From Marsupella aquatica (taxonomy: Eukaryota > Marchantiophyta), in the NCBI GenBank assembly GCA_973895155.1, contig OZ316893.1:16306001-16370000 (forward strand): DNA of 64,000 nt, in the 5' to 3' direction. A model generated the notes under the pieces. It worked only from the letters and a program-made list of their open reading frames with translations, searched no databases and had not been told where the DNA came from. Position numbers and translations under genes: made by a program. Shown here piece by piece: positions 8,740 through 18,790 of this stretch; the stretch's first letter is position 1; each line of letters begins with the position of its first letter.

Positions 8740-11172
8740 TTACATTGGAGGCCAAGGGTCGAGTAGAGGCAATCGAGCAAGTCCTCTGATAGCGTGGGAG
8801 CCTTGAGTGCGAGAAGAGGAATGTAGTTGGAGTCTCTGTAGCTGTTCTCTGAGTTTAAGCAGATCCTTCTCATACTTATACTGAATTGCATATCCGTCAT
8901 GAGCAACCCAGACATAGTAACGATAAGGCCATGGATGTTCTGGAGGTATAGGAGGAAAAGGACAAAGGGTTCTTCGAAGGGTATACACCCAACACCATAT
9001 TTCATACTCAGAGAATTTATGTCTCCTGTCCTTATCTATAGGTGGAACAACTTTAGGAAATTTATACGTAGGAATCAAAGTACGAATGCCTGGAGGACAT
9101 AATCCTGGCAAAACCTGTTGTTGCTGTCTGATACTCTCTACTTCCAAATGCCTGAAAGCCATATGGTAGTCTTTCTTGGTCCAAGAATTAATAGAAGTAA
9201 GATTGGGGATAGGAATAGGAGGTGGTAACTCAACCGATCTCCCTAATTTTGGTGGAATTCGAATAATTCGAGGATCTGCCTCATCCTCACTGCCATCACT
9301 TGGCGCACCTATCCATCGAAAAATAACCCCTGGAGTATTGGAAGGAATCACAGATTCCTTAGCAGGAGGACAAGGTGAAGTCTCAGGAGGCAAAGGTGCA
9401 ATAGTAGGCTGTACTAGCTCTGGAATTGCCCTATCTCCTCGACCTGCACTGGGTGGTTCGTTTTCTAGCCGTAACTCCTCTGAGTAGGCAGCTACCTGCT
9501 CTGAATCGTTATATGGTTCCTGCTCATGGGCATACTGCTCTTGTACCTCAATCTGAGCCTCCACAAAATCTGTAGCAGCATGTAATTCCACCGAATCTTG
9601 AGCTTTCCGTAACCTTTTCCATGGTCGACGCCTATAAGTAACTGGATACTCATCTCGGGCTCGAGGTGGAGAAGCTGTAAGTGGCGCGTCCAGAGAAGCA
9701 TATCTCTCAAAATCGTTTGGAGCTGATATGTGCTGAGGTGATGCCCCAGGACTCTGTTCCGAACTATCATAGCCCATTGGTATTGTGGGTAACCGGGAGA
9801 TTTGACTTAATCTCTCAGCTAAGTCTTCCGAAATGTCCAATGGTACCGCCACCATACTACTACCTTCCTGCTGACTTGAATCATCTCGTTCAGATCTTCG
9901 CAAAAAGGAGACATCCTCCTCATCATCAATCTCTACAATTGCATTCTCACCATCACTTCTTGAAACATCAAAACCTGGTATTCCTAAAGGTTGAATGTCT
10001 TGGGGAAAACCAAGGACATCCTGTAAGGGTGGCTGTGGACTCCCATTGGAGTATTCATCCGATTGGTAATCCTGTAATGAAGCCAAAGCGTCCGGTCCTT
10101 CTGCAGCTAGAGATGGGGATAAACTTGGTAACTCATTCAAAACTACATTTTCTGCAAAAGAAGGTAAAACTGAACCTTCACCTGGTGATTCCGCAGCTGT
10201 CTCTGGTTCCTGAATAGCTTCTTCCGGGTTACGCAGAGGGATGGGACTCCCACATTGTGAACTGAGCTGGGCCTCGTGCATCAATTCGGCTTCAATATCA
10301 TGCAAAAGTCGGTCAGCTAGCTCCTCGTCAATTGTAGGAGTGTCCTCCTCTGGAATTTGAGTGGCCTGCTCATGTGCTTCAACCAAATTTTGGACATTTG
10401 GTAACAACTCAGCCTCTTCGTAGTCTAATAAAGTACACAATGCAATCAGAGTATCCTGAGGATTGTTGAGTGGCTCATCCGATCGACAACTCACGTCCAT
10501 TCGCACCTTAGTCCTCAAATTTCGATAAATCCTTTTCTCTGTCGGTAACAGGCATCGCTTCTTGTAATAAATATGCGCGAAGTAGGGTGTCATTTGCACC
10601 TTCCTCAGCTTCCTTGCTCTGACTCGACTTCGAAAATTCTTCACCTGTGCATGGATCACTCTATGTAGGATTTGAGTCCAATTGATGGTCTTCCTCTGTT
10701 CCACAGAAAAAATCACAGTGGCCGCAAACGACAAGGTAATACGCGTTTGACTCTCAGGATGAAAAATAGGGGAGAGGAACCGAAATAAATGCTGCAATCG
10801 CGCTTCTATGCAATCTGCCGCCACCCAGCCATTCCGCCTCTTGAATGTTCCCGGATAAAACAGAGATTCAACGTAAGCCCTAGGTTCGCCTTCTACTTTT
10901 TGTAATCCTTCGCCTACGCTTGGAGTCAAATAAACTGATGAGATGAGCTCCTCATTCCAATTGCTTGGCCTCGCGCGTATCTCCGGTCCTTCCTCTCCGT
11001 CCCATTCGCCCCGATCGATCAAGCTGAATTCACAAATACTCCAAGGAAACTTTAGGAGATTCTTCAAGCCCATAGTCGTCAAATCCTCTCGTAGTCGCCT
11101 TCGATCATCTATTCCTAATGGAATCACAACAACTATCGGACGCGCAGTGACTTCTAGCTCCGATTCCGCCAT
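8740..11172 (-). CDS. Extra ORF (aORF) downstream of pol, gypsy A
   Basis: An intact 810-codon frame on the same strand as pol. The N-terminal ~280 residues look globular (PIVVVIPLGIDDRRRL, ESLFYPGTFKRRNGWV, TRITLSFAATVIF, INWTQILHRVIHAQVKNF), then a basic stretch. Residues about 280-560 are acidic and Ser/Pro/Glu rich, and the C-terminus is Pro and aromatic rich (LCPFPPIPPEHPWPYRYY). I see no signal peptide or membrane helix, so it is not a typical envelope-like protein. The N-terminal pattern loosely recalls the 'plant transposon protein' domain of Ogre/Tat ORF1 proteins. Function is unknown. It ends about 100 bp before the 3' LTR. The start is the first ATG after the palindrome spacer. Confidence 0.85.
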   Translation of the reverse strand: MAESELEVTARPIVVVIPLGIDDRRRLREDLTTMGLKNLLKFPWSICEFSLIDRGEWDGEEGPEIRARPSNWNEELISSVYLTPSVGEGLQKVEGEPRAYVESLFYPGTFKRRNGWVAADCIEARLQHLFRFLSPIFHPESQTRITLSFAATVIFSVEQRKTINWTQILHRVIHAQVKNFRSRVRARKLRKVQMTPYFAHIYYKKRCLLPTEKRIYRNLRTKVRMDVSCRSDEPLNNPQDTLIALCTLLDYEEAELLPNVQNLVEAHEQATQIPEEDTPTIDEELADRLLHDIEAELMHEAQLSSQCGSPIPLRNPEEAIQEPETAAESPGEGSVLPSFAENVVLNELPSLSPSLAAEGPDALASLQDYQSDEYSNGSPQPPLQDVLGFPQDIQPLGIPGFDVSRSDGENAIVEIDDEEDVSFLRRSERDDSSQQEGSSMVAVPLDISEDLAERLSQISRLPTIPMGYDSSEQSPGASPQHISAPNDFERYASLDAPLTASPPRARDEYPVTYRRRPWKRLRKAQDSVELHAATDFVEAQIEVQEQYAHEQEPYNDSEQVAAYSEELRLENEPPSAGRGDRAIPELVQPTIAPLPPETSPCPPAKESVIPSNTPGVIFRWIGAPSDGSEDEADPRIIRIPPKLGRSVELPPPIPIPNLTSINSWTKKDYHMAFRHLEVESIRQQQQVLPGLCPPGIRTLIPTYKFPKVVPPIDKDRRHKFSEYEIWCWVYTLRRTLCPFPPIPPEHPWPYRYYVWVAHDGYAIQYKYEKDLLKLREQLQRLQLHSSSRTQGSHAIRGLARLPLLDPWPPM

Positions 11173-11369
11173 CGCTTAGTCAGCAATCTCTTCTGGCGCA
11201 GCTCCACTCTTCCCTCAATCAGGGTCGCCACCTCCTCTATATCAATCATCGGTAATGAGCGCTACTAAACTTGGTTTCAAAAACCACTCGTCGTTTCTCT
11301 TCTTCGACCCATTAGACGTCACAATCCCTCGCCGTACTTGAGATCATTCCAAAATTTCAACTTGTGCTG

Positions 11370-11556
11370 GACGCTTCAGAAAGCGGCCCAAATCCGGACG
11401 GAAATCCTGAGTCAGCAAGTTGACGCCTCCGAAGTGCATCTCCTGGACGCTTCAGAAAGCGTCGTCTACTGGTCGTGGAGCGGACGCCTCAGAAAGCGTC
11501 CCATCGGTCCCGCTTCGCGAAATCAGTCCACAATGCTGGACGCTTCAGAAAGCGTC
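11370..11556. repeat. Second cluster of the same palindromes between aORF and pol
   Basis: Four copies start at 11370, 11446, 11483 and 11539, with a weak fifth near 11421. They match the LTR unit but lie in unrelated sequence in the spacer between the pol stop and the aORF start. The spacer therefore carries the palindromes independently of the LTR. Confidence 0.85.
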
Positions 11557-11656
11557 TCAAAAAAAATTTTAAAAAATTTTCCAAACATAATCTTTTAATC
11601 TACTATTCTAAGCCCTTCCATACTAGTATTTCTTACAGATATAAAATATACCTATC

Positions 11657-11710
11657 CCAGCCCTCCACTCAAACTACGACATGTCCTCATGCGCGGAATA
11701 GAAGTGATAG
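11657..11710 (-). promoter_or_regulatory. PPT-like block after pol
   Basis: AGCCCTCCACTCAAA (plus strand) recurs here and beside the 3' LTR at 8640, followed in both places by a related stretch containing TGTCC and GAAGTGA. It overlaps the end of the pol frame. It could be a second plus-strand priming site or a remnant of an internal duplication. Confidence 0.45.
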
Positions 11711-14604
11711 GGCTTTAATCTAAAGCCATTAATTCTAGTGTCTAAGGGGGATCCATCTAAAGTGGTTAAGGATACAGAACCATTAGGCCATATGTTCTGA
11801 ATTCGATAAGGGCCGATCCAATGGGTATGTAATTTACCCGGAAAAAGCATGTAGCGGGAATCAAAAACTAACACTAAATCATTATTAGCTAGCTTAACCT
11901 GTTTAAGCTTTTTATCATAAGAGTGTTTCCGGTTTGCTTGGACTACAGCAGTATGTTCTAAGGCTAAAAGTCTATTTTCTTCTAATTTCATAATATCAAC
12001 AAACCGACTCTCGATACTTGCTTCAGGGGTGAATCTCTCAGGAATAAGTAAGCGCTCAGTAGGAATGGAAAACTCAATAGGGATAATACTATCAACCCCA
12101 TAAGTTAAATAAAATGGGGTTCTAAGGGTGGTAATCTTTTCAGCAGTACGGTAAGCCCAAAGCGCAGAGTGCAATTTTACATCCCAGTCAGTCTTGTGAG
12201 ATTCCACCATCTTATTCAGAATCTTGCCCATAATGCCATTAGCTCTCTTCGTTAAGCCATTAGCTCGGGGGTTGTAAGGAGTAGTTTTGCGATGCTTGAT
12301 AAGATATATGTCAGTAATTAACTCAATAGTTGAGTTAAGAAAATGTAGACCCCTATCACTGACCAACTCCAAAGGACACCCGAACCGAGTAATAATATGC
12401 TCAAAGAGAAAAGCAGCCGCTGTTGTAGCATCATTCTTGCGAGTGGCTTTAGCCTCCACCCATTTGGTGGCATAATCAGTGGCCAGAATAATGTATTTGC
12501 TACGACTTTTCCTAGCGGCTGGTGAAATTGGGCCTACAAAATCAATACCCCATTTCTCAAAGGGGGCCAAAGGAAGGATGGGAGTGAGTGGCCATTTAGA
12601 AGATGCAGTGGGTTTGCCTACTCGTTGGCATGGATCACAGGTTTTAATAAAATTGTAGGTGTCCTTGTGCATTGTGGGCCACCAATATCCGGCATCTTGA
12701 ATTTTCTTAACAGTGGTGGTAACTGCATAGTGTCCGCCTGTCTCACCAGAATGTAAGGCTGCAATTACCTGTGGAATTTCTCTCATCTCAAGGCAACGCC
12801 GTAACCTTTGATCAGGGCCTTGCTTAAATAAGGTGCCTTTGATAATTGTATAAGGACCTACCTTATGTGCAAAAACAGCCCTCTCCTCTGCATTAAGTCC
12901 TTCTGGAAAGACCCCATACAACAACATCTTCACAATATCAAAATATTTTGAGGACTCGCCTTCAATGTGCCAAAGGTGCTCATCCAGAAAGTTGTCAGAC
13001 AGGTTGTGGTCATTCTCTGTACCTGGAAGTCTAGACAAGAAGTCGGCATTCTCATGGTGTTTCCCTGGACGGACTTGCACCTCGTAATCAAATTCCTGAA
13101 GCAGGAGGACCCATCTAGCCACCCTCCCCGACAGGTCAACTTGATTAACCAGGTATTTCAAAGAATGATGGTCCGTGTGAAAGATGATCTGATATCCAAG
13201 AAGATAATGACGAAACTTTTTGCAGGCAAAAACAATGGCTAAGGCTTCTCTTTCGGTAACTGTATAGTTTTTCTCAGCAGCACTCATCTGCCTACTGGCA
13301 TAATAAATGGGATGATCCCTATTGTCGTCATCCTTTTGACTCAAGTTAGCTCCGATGCAGAAGGCAGATGAGTCAATGAAAACATGAAACTTCCTACTCC
13401 AATCTGGTGGGGAGAGAATGGGCGCAGTCACAAGGCGGTCCTTTAGCGTTTGAAAAGCTTGCTGTCTTTCTTCATTCCAAACATAAGGTTCATTTTGTTT
13501 GAGCAATTTGGTCAGAGGCATAGCAATATCAGCATGTTTATGAATGAATCTGCGATAATACCCGACATGCCCTAAGAAGGCACGGAGTTGCTTCAAATCC
13601 GTCGGAGGTTGAAGTTCCACGATCACCCGGACCTTTTCTTTGTCCACCTCTATGCCACGCTGAGAAATGACATGGCCGAGCAAGATACCTTCCTGCATTC
13701 CGATGAAGCACTTCTCGGGGTGTAAGCACAATTGAGCTTCCCGACACTTCTGGAAAGTCTTATCGAGGTGCATTAAATGGTCAGCCGCCGATCCATACAC
13801 ACAGAAATCATCGATGAAGATCTCCATGAAGTGCCGAAGGTACTCCTGAAAAATAATCATCATGATACGCTGAAAAGTGCCTGGGGCATTACACAACCCA
13901 AATGGCATCATTGCATACGCATATGTACCCCAATCTGTTGTGAACGTGGTCTTGTCCCGATCCTCCTTTCGAATGGAAACCTGGTTGTACCTAGAGTATC
14001 CGTCCAGAAAAGTATACAACTCATGCAATGCGACCTGATCAAGCACTAGATCTATGAAGGGTAAGGGATAATGGTCCTTCCTGGTGGCTGCATTCAATTT
14101 CCGATAGTCCTGACACACGCGGATTTTTGTCTTTCCATCAGGTCCCGCCTTCTTGGGTACAATGACAATGGGGGATACCCATTCACTACTCAAGACGGGG
14201 TAGATGAAACCAGCAGCAGTCAACTTATCCAGCTCCTCCTTCACAAGGACAGAGTACTTGGGGTTCAAACGGTACTGCCTTTGACGGACTGGCACTGCCC
14301 CTTCCATCAAGTCTATCCGATGCTCTCCCAGATGAGGGTGGATGCCCTTCAAATCTGAATGACTCCATGCAAAAACATCCTTGTACTGGGTCAACAATTT
14401 AATGTACAAGTCCCGCAACTCACCCTGGATATGCTTTCCTATATTAAGGAACTTGCCAGGTTCAATCTCAACTTTTTGACAAGCCTTAGGGTCCACTATA
14501 CCATCCGTTAGGCCTGCTGGCCTAAGCTCCAAATCACCAACATCAGACTCATTGATTTCCGGAGAGGGAGGGTGTCTTCCATTACCGGAGGATACGCCAT
14601 GCAT
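11674..14604 (-). CDS. pol: Gypsy A RT, RNase H and integrase
   Basis: 976 codons from the first ATG; the frame is open upstream to the TGA at 14683. RT is clear (KIRVCQDYRKLNAAT, MPFGLCNAPGTFQ, FIDDF). RNase H follows (FHVFIDSSAFCIGANL, TEREALA, TDHHSLKYL). Integrase has the zinc region (GGHYAV, CDPCQ), the first two catalytic Asp (WGIDFVGP, VSDRG) and a C-terminal region (YDKKLK, HWIGPYRI). Where the third catalytic residue (Glu) is expected, in the GLTER-type motif, the sequence reads GLTKR, so the DDE triad appears to be DDK. No chromodomain is seen. That and the PBS fit a Tat/Athila-type element. Confidence 0.92.
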   Translation of the reverse strand: MHGVSSGNGRHPPSPEINESDVGDLELRPAGLTDGIVDPKACQKVEIEPGKFLNIGKHIQGELRDLYIKLLTQYKDVFAWSHSDLKGIHPHLGEHRIDLMEGAVPVRQRQYRLNPKYSVLVKEELDKLTAAGFIYPVLSSEWVSPIVIVPKKAGPDGKTKIRVCQDYRKLNAATRKDHYPLPFIDLVLDQVALHELYTFLDGYSRYNQVSIRKEDRDKTTFTTDWGTYAYAMMPFGLCNAPGTFQRIMMIIFQEYLRHFMEIFIDDFCVYGSAADHLMHLDKTFQKCREAQLCLHPEKCFIGMQEGILLGHVISQRGIEVDKEKVRVIVELQPPTDLKQLRAFLGHVGYYRRFIHKHADIAMPLTKLLKQNEPYVWNEERQQAFQTLKDRLVTAPILSPPDWSRKFHVFIDSSAFCIGANLSQKDDDNRDHPIYYASRQMSAAEKNYTVTEREALAIVFACKKFRHYLLGYQIIFHTDHHSLKYLVNQVDLSGRVARWVLLLQEFDYEVQVRPGKHHENADFLSRLPGTENDHNLSDNFLDEHLWHIEGESSKYFDIVKMLLYGVFPEGLNAEERAVFAHKVGPYTIIKGTLFKQGPDQRLRRCLEMREIPQVIAALHSGETGGHYAVTTTVKKIQDAGYWWPTMHKDTYNFIKTCDPCQRVGKPTASSKWPLTPILPLAPFEKWGIDFVGPISPAARKSRSKYIILATDYATKWVEAKATRKNDATTAAAFLFEHIITRFGCPLELVSDRGLHFLNSTIELITDIYLIKHRKTTPYNPRANGLTKRANGIMGKILNKMVESHKTDWDVKLHSALWAYRTAEKITTLRTPFYLTYGVDSIIPIEFSIPTERLLIPERFTPEASIESRFVDIMKLEENRLLALEHTAVVQANRKHSYDKKLKQVKLANNDLVLVFDSRYMLFPGKLHTHWIGPYRIQNIWPNGSVSLTTLDGSPLDTRINGFRLKPYHFYSAHEDMS

Positions 14605-14682
14605 TTGCTGATCTGAGAATTGTTTCCCTGTATCATGGCCGACTCCTTGTAAGTTTGCTTTCTCCCCTTCCGGTGGAAATTG

Positions 14683-15601
14683 TCAAAAAGGGTCCTCAGA
14701 AGCTAATCCAGTCTCCACAACTGGATCAGATAGGTAAACCTCCAAATAGCGTACCTCCTCCAACTCAAACTCCAATGGCTCCAGAATCAGGTTGGAATCC
14801 GAAAAGTCTGACGTATACCCGTCGTCAGTTTGCGTCTCGCCCTTATGATCCTCAGTAGCCCAACTCACCACCACCTTGGGTTTACCAAAAGACATCTCTT
14901 GAGCTTTCCAATTTACCTGCACTTGGGCTTTATACAACCAGGGGCGGCCTAACAAGACTGGAAAGCTGGAAGGTACCTCTGGACTTATTATCACATATTC
15001 CAAAGTAAATGGAACACCAGCAATCAGAGTATCTACCTTACTTATTTTTCCCGCGGGAACAACTCGAGATTGGTCCGCCATGCGCAGGATCTTGGGTGTT
15101 GGTTCAAACTTAGTAAATCCAAGATTAAATGCAGTTTGCTGAGTCATGAGGTTGACGCTGGAACCACCATCCACTGGTACTCTCCTCACAACACATCCTT
15201 GAATTTGTACGTCCAGCTCTGGTGGTCCCTTATCCTCCCATTCCAAACGTAATACATCCACCTCTGGCAACTTACGCCGCCTTCGCTTTCCTGCCAACAA
15301 TCCTCTCAATTGGCGTCTATAAACCGGGTTGTCTTGCAACAACTCACCAATGGTGATATGAGCAAGATGGCCCTTCACGTCTTCTACAATATCATATCCC
15401 TGTTGCTTTAACACAGGTCGTTCGGGCTCCTTCACCACTGGCTTCTGAATTGAATGCGAGGTGTGATCTTTAACTAGTTCCTCTAATTGAGCTTTTACTT
15501 CTGAAGAAATGTCAGGTAAAAAATATTTGGGATCATAGCGATCATAAGCTGGGTCCTGATCCTTGGGTAGGCCTTCCTCAAATGGAGCTCGTTCCTTCGG
15601 C
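14683..15601 (-). CDS. pro: Gypsy A protease region
   Basis: This frame is open from the end of gag (gag TAA at 15602-15604) and is offset +1 relative to gag. The retropepsin core reads RVPVDGGSSVNLM, with the family's Asp-Gly active-site type, and then a flap/helix region ending LLGRPWL. It ends at TGA 14683-14685. The next codons continue in the same frame for 26 sense codons into the RT start, so pro and RT are split only by this UGA. An earlier GTG at 15438 is not needed if pro is made by frameshift from gag. Confidence 0.85.
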
Positions 15602-17692
15602 TTAAGGTCCCTTCTTTTGGTGCTTTGCTACTGCTCGTTTCTCCTCTTTCCGCTTGGAACGAGTAGTTGCATAGGTATCCGTTAGAACTTTATCCCGATC
15701 CTGAACTCGAGCATTAGGCATGCCCACCACCCCTGGCTTCACCAAGTGATCCACTAACACATCAGGAACAATTCCGGCCAGTGGTTGAGCAAACGTGGAG
15801 TGGCCTGTCACTTCCACTCTGTTCACATCCCCATGGTGGATCATTCCACAATGCTCAACCTCTTCAGAGTACACCATCCTCACTTTAGCCTCTGGTCTGA
15901 TTGTCTCCTTGACAGGCTCTTGAGCAAAGCGAACCATCATTTTTGTTTTAGGCGGATTTGGACATTCCACAGGCAAGTGCCCTTCCTTGCCACAATTTCC
16001 ACATATAGGGGTGTATCCCTCTTCTCTCTTCGGATACGGACATTGCGGTGAGTAGTGGTCCGGCTGACCGCAATTCCAACAGGATCCTTTCTGCCGTGGA
16101 GCTCCTCTAGGGGGGTATCCTCCTGGAGGTCCCATAGGCGGCCTGGGAACAGGTCTGTTGAAGGCAGGTTTTGGCGGTACCCAATTATTCATTGGTGGAG
16201 GGGCAGGTGGGAAATACTGACCTCCTGGTGTTGCCTGAACTGCATATGCCGGCTCGTATTCGTAATCTTCTACCTCCTCCGGTCCTTCCAAGTAATTTAC
16301 TGCCATACGCCAATTTGGGCACTCCGTCGGATAGTGCCCTTGCTGATTACAATGGGTACACCACACGTTTGTCCTCATGGTTGGTGGTAATCTTCGCACA
16401 GGTTTCACCGCAGCAATATGTACATTCAGCTTAGATAGCTTCCCGGTTATTTCCTCCATCATGCGATCCATTTTTTTCTGAGTAGAAGTCTTAGGCTCTA
16501 CCTTCGAGGTTGACTTCTTCTTCTTGGAGGCGGACTGTTCCGAATCTGAACTAGAACTAGAGCTAGCGCTCGCACTAGTGCTTGAATCCGTACTCTCATC
16601 GTCTTCACTACTGCTGCTGTCACTATCGTCCTTCTCTGAATCAGATTTAGACTTTGATTTTTTCTTCTTTTTCCTCTTATCTTTCTTCAAGTCTTTCCTC
16701 ACTCGCTTTTTCTCAGAAATTTCAGAATCCACATACTTCTGTGCTGATTCCTGAACTTCCTCCAAAGTAGTACCACCTTCACGCCTGACATATCGAGCAA
16801 TTCGTGACGGCAATCCGTTGATAAACCAATCCTTCACAGTAGACTTAGATGTGGCTGGATTATATTGGTCCACCAAATCCAACAGTTTATCCGCATATTT
16901 CCTCACAGACCCATGTTTCTTCATGTGTAAATGAGAGATCCTAGCAAAAGCTCGAGCGGCAGACCCCTCCTCTTTGTACTTAGCCAAGAAGGCATCCTTC
17001 AACTTACCCCAGTCATGTTTATCTGGAAAGCGATCATACCACTTTTGAGCTCTCTTCTTCATCAGTCCACCAAATAAATTAGCCTTTTCCGCATCTTGGC
17101 TTTGTCCATTTGAAGCTGCAGCAGCTTCAAATTCCTTCAAATAGACTTCTGCATCCTCCTTAGATGATCCAAAGAATCTATCATATCTCACATTGTTACG
17201 AGCCATTATAGTAGGACTTAGATTAGGGATGGGCAAGGCAGATCGGATGGCAAACGGATTAGTCCAAGTTTGAGGACTTAATACAATAGAACTACTAGAT
17301 TCTGAACTACTGCCGGAGCTCTTCTCGCCTGAAGACGACCCTTCTGATGAATTAAATGCTGTGAAGCCTTCAAGTTCTTCTAGAGTTGGATTCTGTTGTA
17401 AAATCCCTTCGACATCTGATGGTTTCCTTGAATGCTGTGGTGGACCAATCAACTTGGGTCCGGATCGCAAATTCACATATAAGGGTCTACTGGGTGCAGG
17501 ATTTTCCAGAGTCCCTTGGGTTACCCTAGTCTGAATGGAGGTTACCTTCCTTGTCACACTTCCCGGTAAAGGGAATTCTGATGCTTGAAACTCAGACAGG
17601 AGGTCTCGAGGCTCCACTGCCTTGCTCGAGGATTCTGATTTATAAGAAGCTTTCCTCCATTTCTTTTTGATTTGGCGAGCTTCCTCCGACAT
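15602..17692 (-). CDS. gag: Gypsy A gag
   Basis: 696 codons. The capsid-like retrotrans_gag region is at residues ~170-320 (YDRFFGSSKEDAEVYLKEFE, QKWYDRFPD, LKDAFLAKYKEEG). It is followed by a Lys/Ser/Asp-rich linker and three CCHC knuckles: CTHCNQQGHYPTEC, CWNCGQPDHYSPQC and CGNCGKEGHLPVEC. All zinc ligands are present. A Pro-rich spacer separates the first knuckle from the other two. The N-terminus (MSEEARQIKKKWRK) is basic. The stop is followed by the +1-offset pro frame. Confidence 0.9.
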   Translation of the reverse strand: MSEEARQIKKKWRKASYKSESSSKAVEPRDLLSEFQASEFPLPGSVTRKVTSIQTRVTQGTLENPAPSRPLYVNLRSGPKLIGPPQHSRKPSDVEGILQQNPTLEELEGFTAFNSSEGSSSGEKSSGSSSESSSSIVLSPQTWTNPFAIRSALPIPNLSPTIMARNNVRYDRFFGSSKEDAEVYLKEFEAAAASNGQSQDAEKANLFGGLMKKRAQKWYDRFPDKHDWGKLKDAFLAKYKEEGSAARAFARISHLHMKKHGSVRKYADKLLDLVDQYNPATSKSTVKDWFINGLPSRIARYVRREGGTTLEEVQESAQKYVDSEISEKKRVRKDLKKDKRKKKKKSKSKSDSEKDDSDSSSSEDDESTDSSTSASASSSSSSDSEQSASKKKKSTSKVEPKTSTQKKMDRMMEEITGKLSKLNVHIAAVKPVRRLPPTMRTNVWCTHCNQQGHYPTECPNWRMAVNYLEGPEEVEDYEYEPAYAVQATPGGQYFPPAPPPMNNWVPPKPAFNRPVPRPPMGPPGGYPPRGAPRQKGSCWNCGQPDHYSPQCPYPKREEGYTPICGNCGKEGHLPVECPNPPKTKMMVRFAQEPVKETIRPEAKVRMVYSEEVEHCGMIHHGDVNRVEVTGHSTFAQPLAGIVPDVLVDHLVKPGVVGMPNARVQDRDKVLTDTYATTRSKRKEEKRAVAKHQKKGP

Positions 17693-17746
17693 ACCTCATT
17701 CTTAGCAATAGTAAAACTTCTCTCCCCAGTTAATTGTCTTGCTACA

Positions 17747-18100
17747 TTACTGAATCCAGGTCGTACTCAGAAGTATTGAAGGAAGATGTGATTCATGATG
17801 CCCCATTATGAAGAAATCCAGGTGGTACAGGCGATCACCAATTTGAATAGGTACTACCCTAATCTCCCCCACAGGTTTAATCAATTGGCCATTGATCCAG
17901 AACTGTGTGTAAGTTGGTAAAATTGGTGCGAGAGCCAGATTCTGAGCCAAACGAATAGAAAGCAAATTAATTCGAGAGCCCCTGTCTATTGAAACTTCCT
18001 TAATCAGGTATCCCGCCAATCTCACCTGAGATTCAAAAGAACTTTGGATGGCTCTTGTGAACACATTGGAGGGATGCATGGTAGCTTTGATTACAAGCAT
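17747..18100 (-). pseudogene. Retropepsin-like domain upstream of gag
   Basis: A 117-codon frame in the leader reads VSIDRGSRINLLS, then a hydrophobic sheet-like region and HLPSILLSTTWIQ. This parallels the real protease in this element (VPVDGGSSVNLMT ... SFPVLLGRPWL). The active-site Gly/Ser is replaced by Arg (D-R-G), so it is probably inactive. Surrounding leader frames (18328-18591) have no recognisable domain. It may be a captured or duplicated protease relic. Confidence 0.5.
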
Positions 18101-18790
18101 CTTTCAATGCCACTCAAATTTTGAGAAAACACCCACTACAGATGGAAGCGGTCACCTTGGCTTTTCCCAAGGGGCATGCCTCTTGCACCTTGTGTCGAGG
18201 GATTCGAACAGGTATGTCCATTCAACTCTTGGGAATCCAAAGTGTCTGGAAACCCATTCAATGCCTTGGAGATCTTCTCCTGACCCCTCTTCATATCCTT
18301 CTTTGGCTAGGTTTACCGCAGCACTTCCTATCTCATCCTCCTATTGGGCCCCATTTCACCTTGAAGCATTGTACTAGCCAATTCCGAAATAGAAATTACA
18401 GTATATCTCTCCTGAGTAATCCTACCATTTAATCTCAGCGTTACCAAATGCAAATTCAAACCTTCCCACCATATTATGGACAGCCAATGAACTCCCCTTC
18501 TACCCCTCACACTTAACACCCATGTTTGCACATATTGATTATGCAAATTCCTAACTCGTAGGGAGCCTAATGATCTAATGGGTGGGGGCATTCTTCAAGA
18601 ATCCTCCACCCCTAAGGTTGGCTTACAGCCTAAGTATCTCAATAATTTTTAGCATTGGCTCTAACACTTATCCTAAACAAATTGATCTCTTCAATAAAAA
18701 GGGTAAAACTCTTTCCAAACTTCACCTATAATCCACTGATTATCTTAATCTCGATTCCTACACACAGAAATCTCTTTCTTCACATGGAAA

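Noticed and set aside
16524-16754. Acidic/Leu-Ser plus-strand ORF
   Set aside because: Antisense of the Lys/Ser/Asp-rich part of gypsy A gag.
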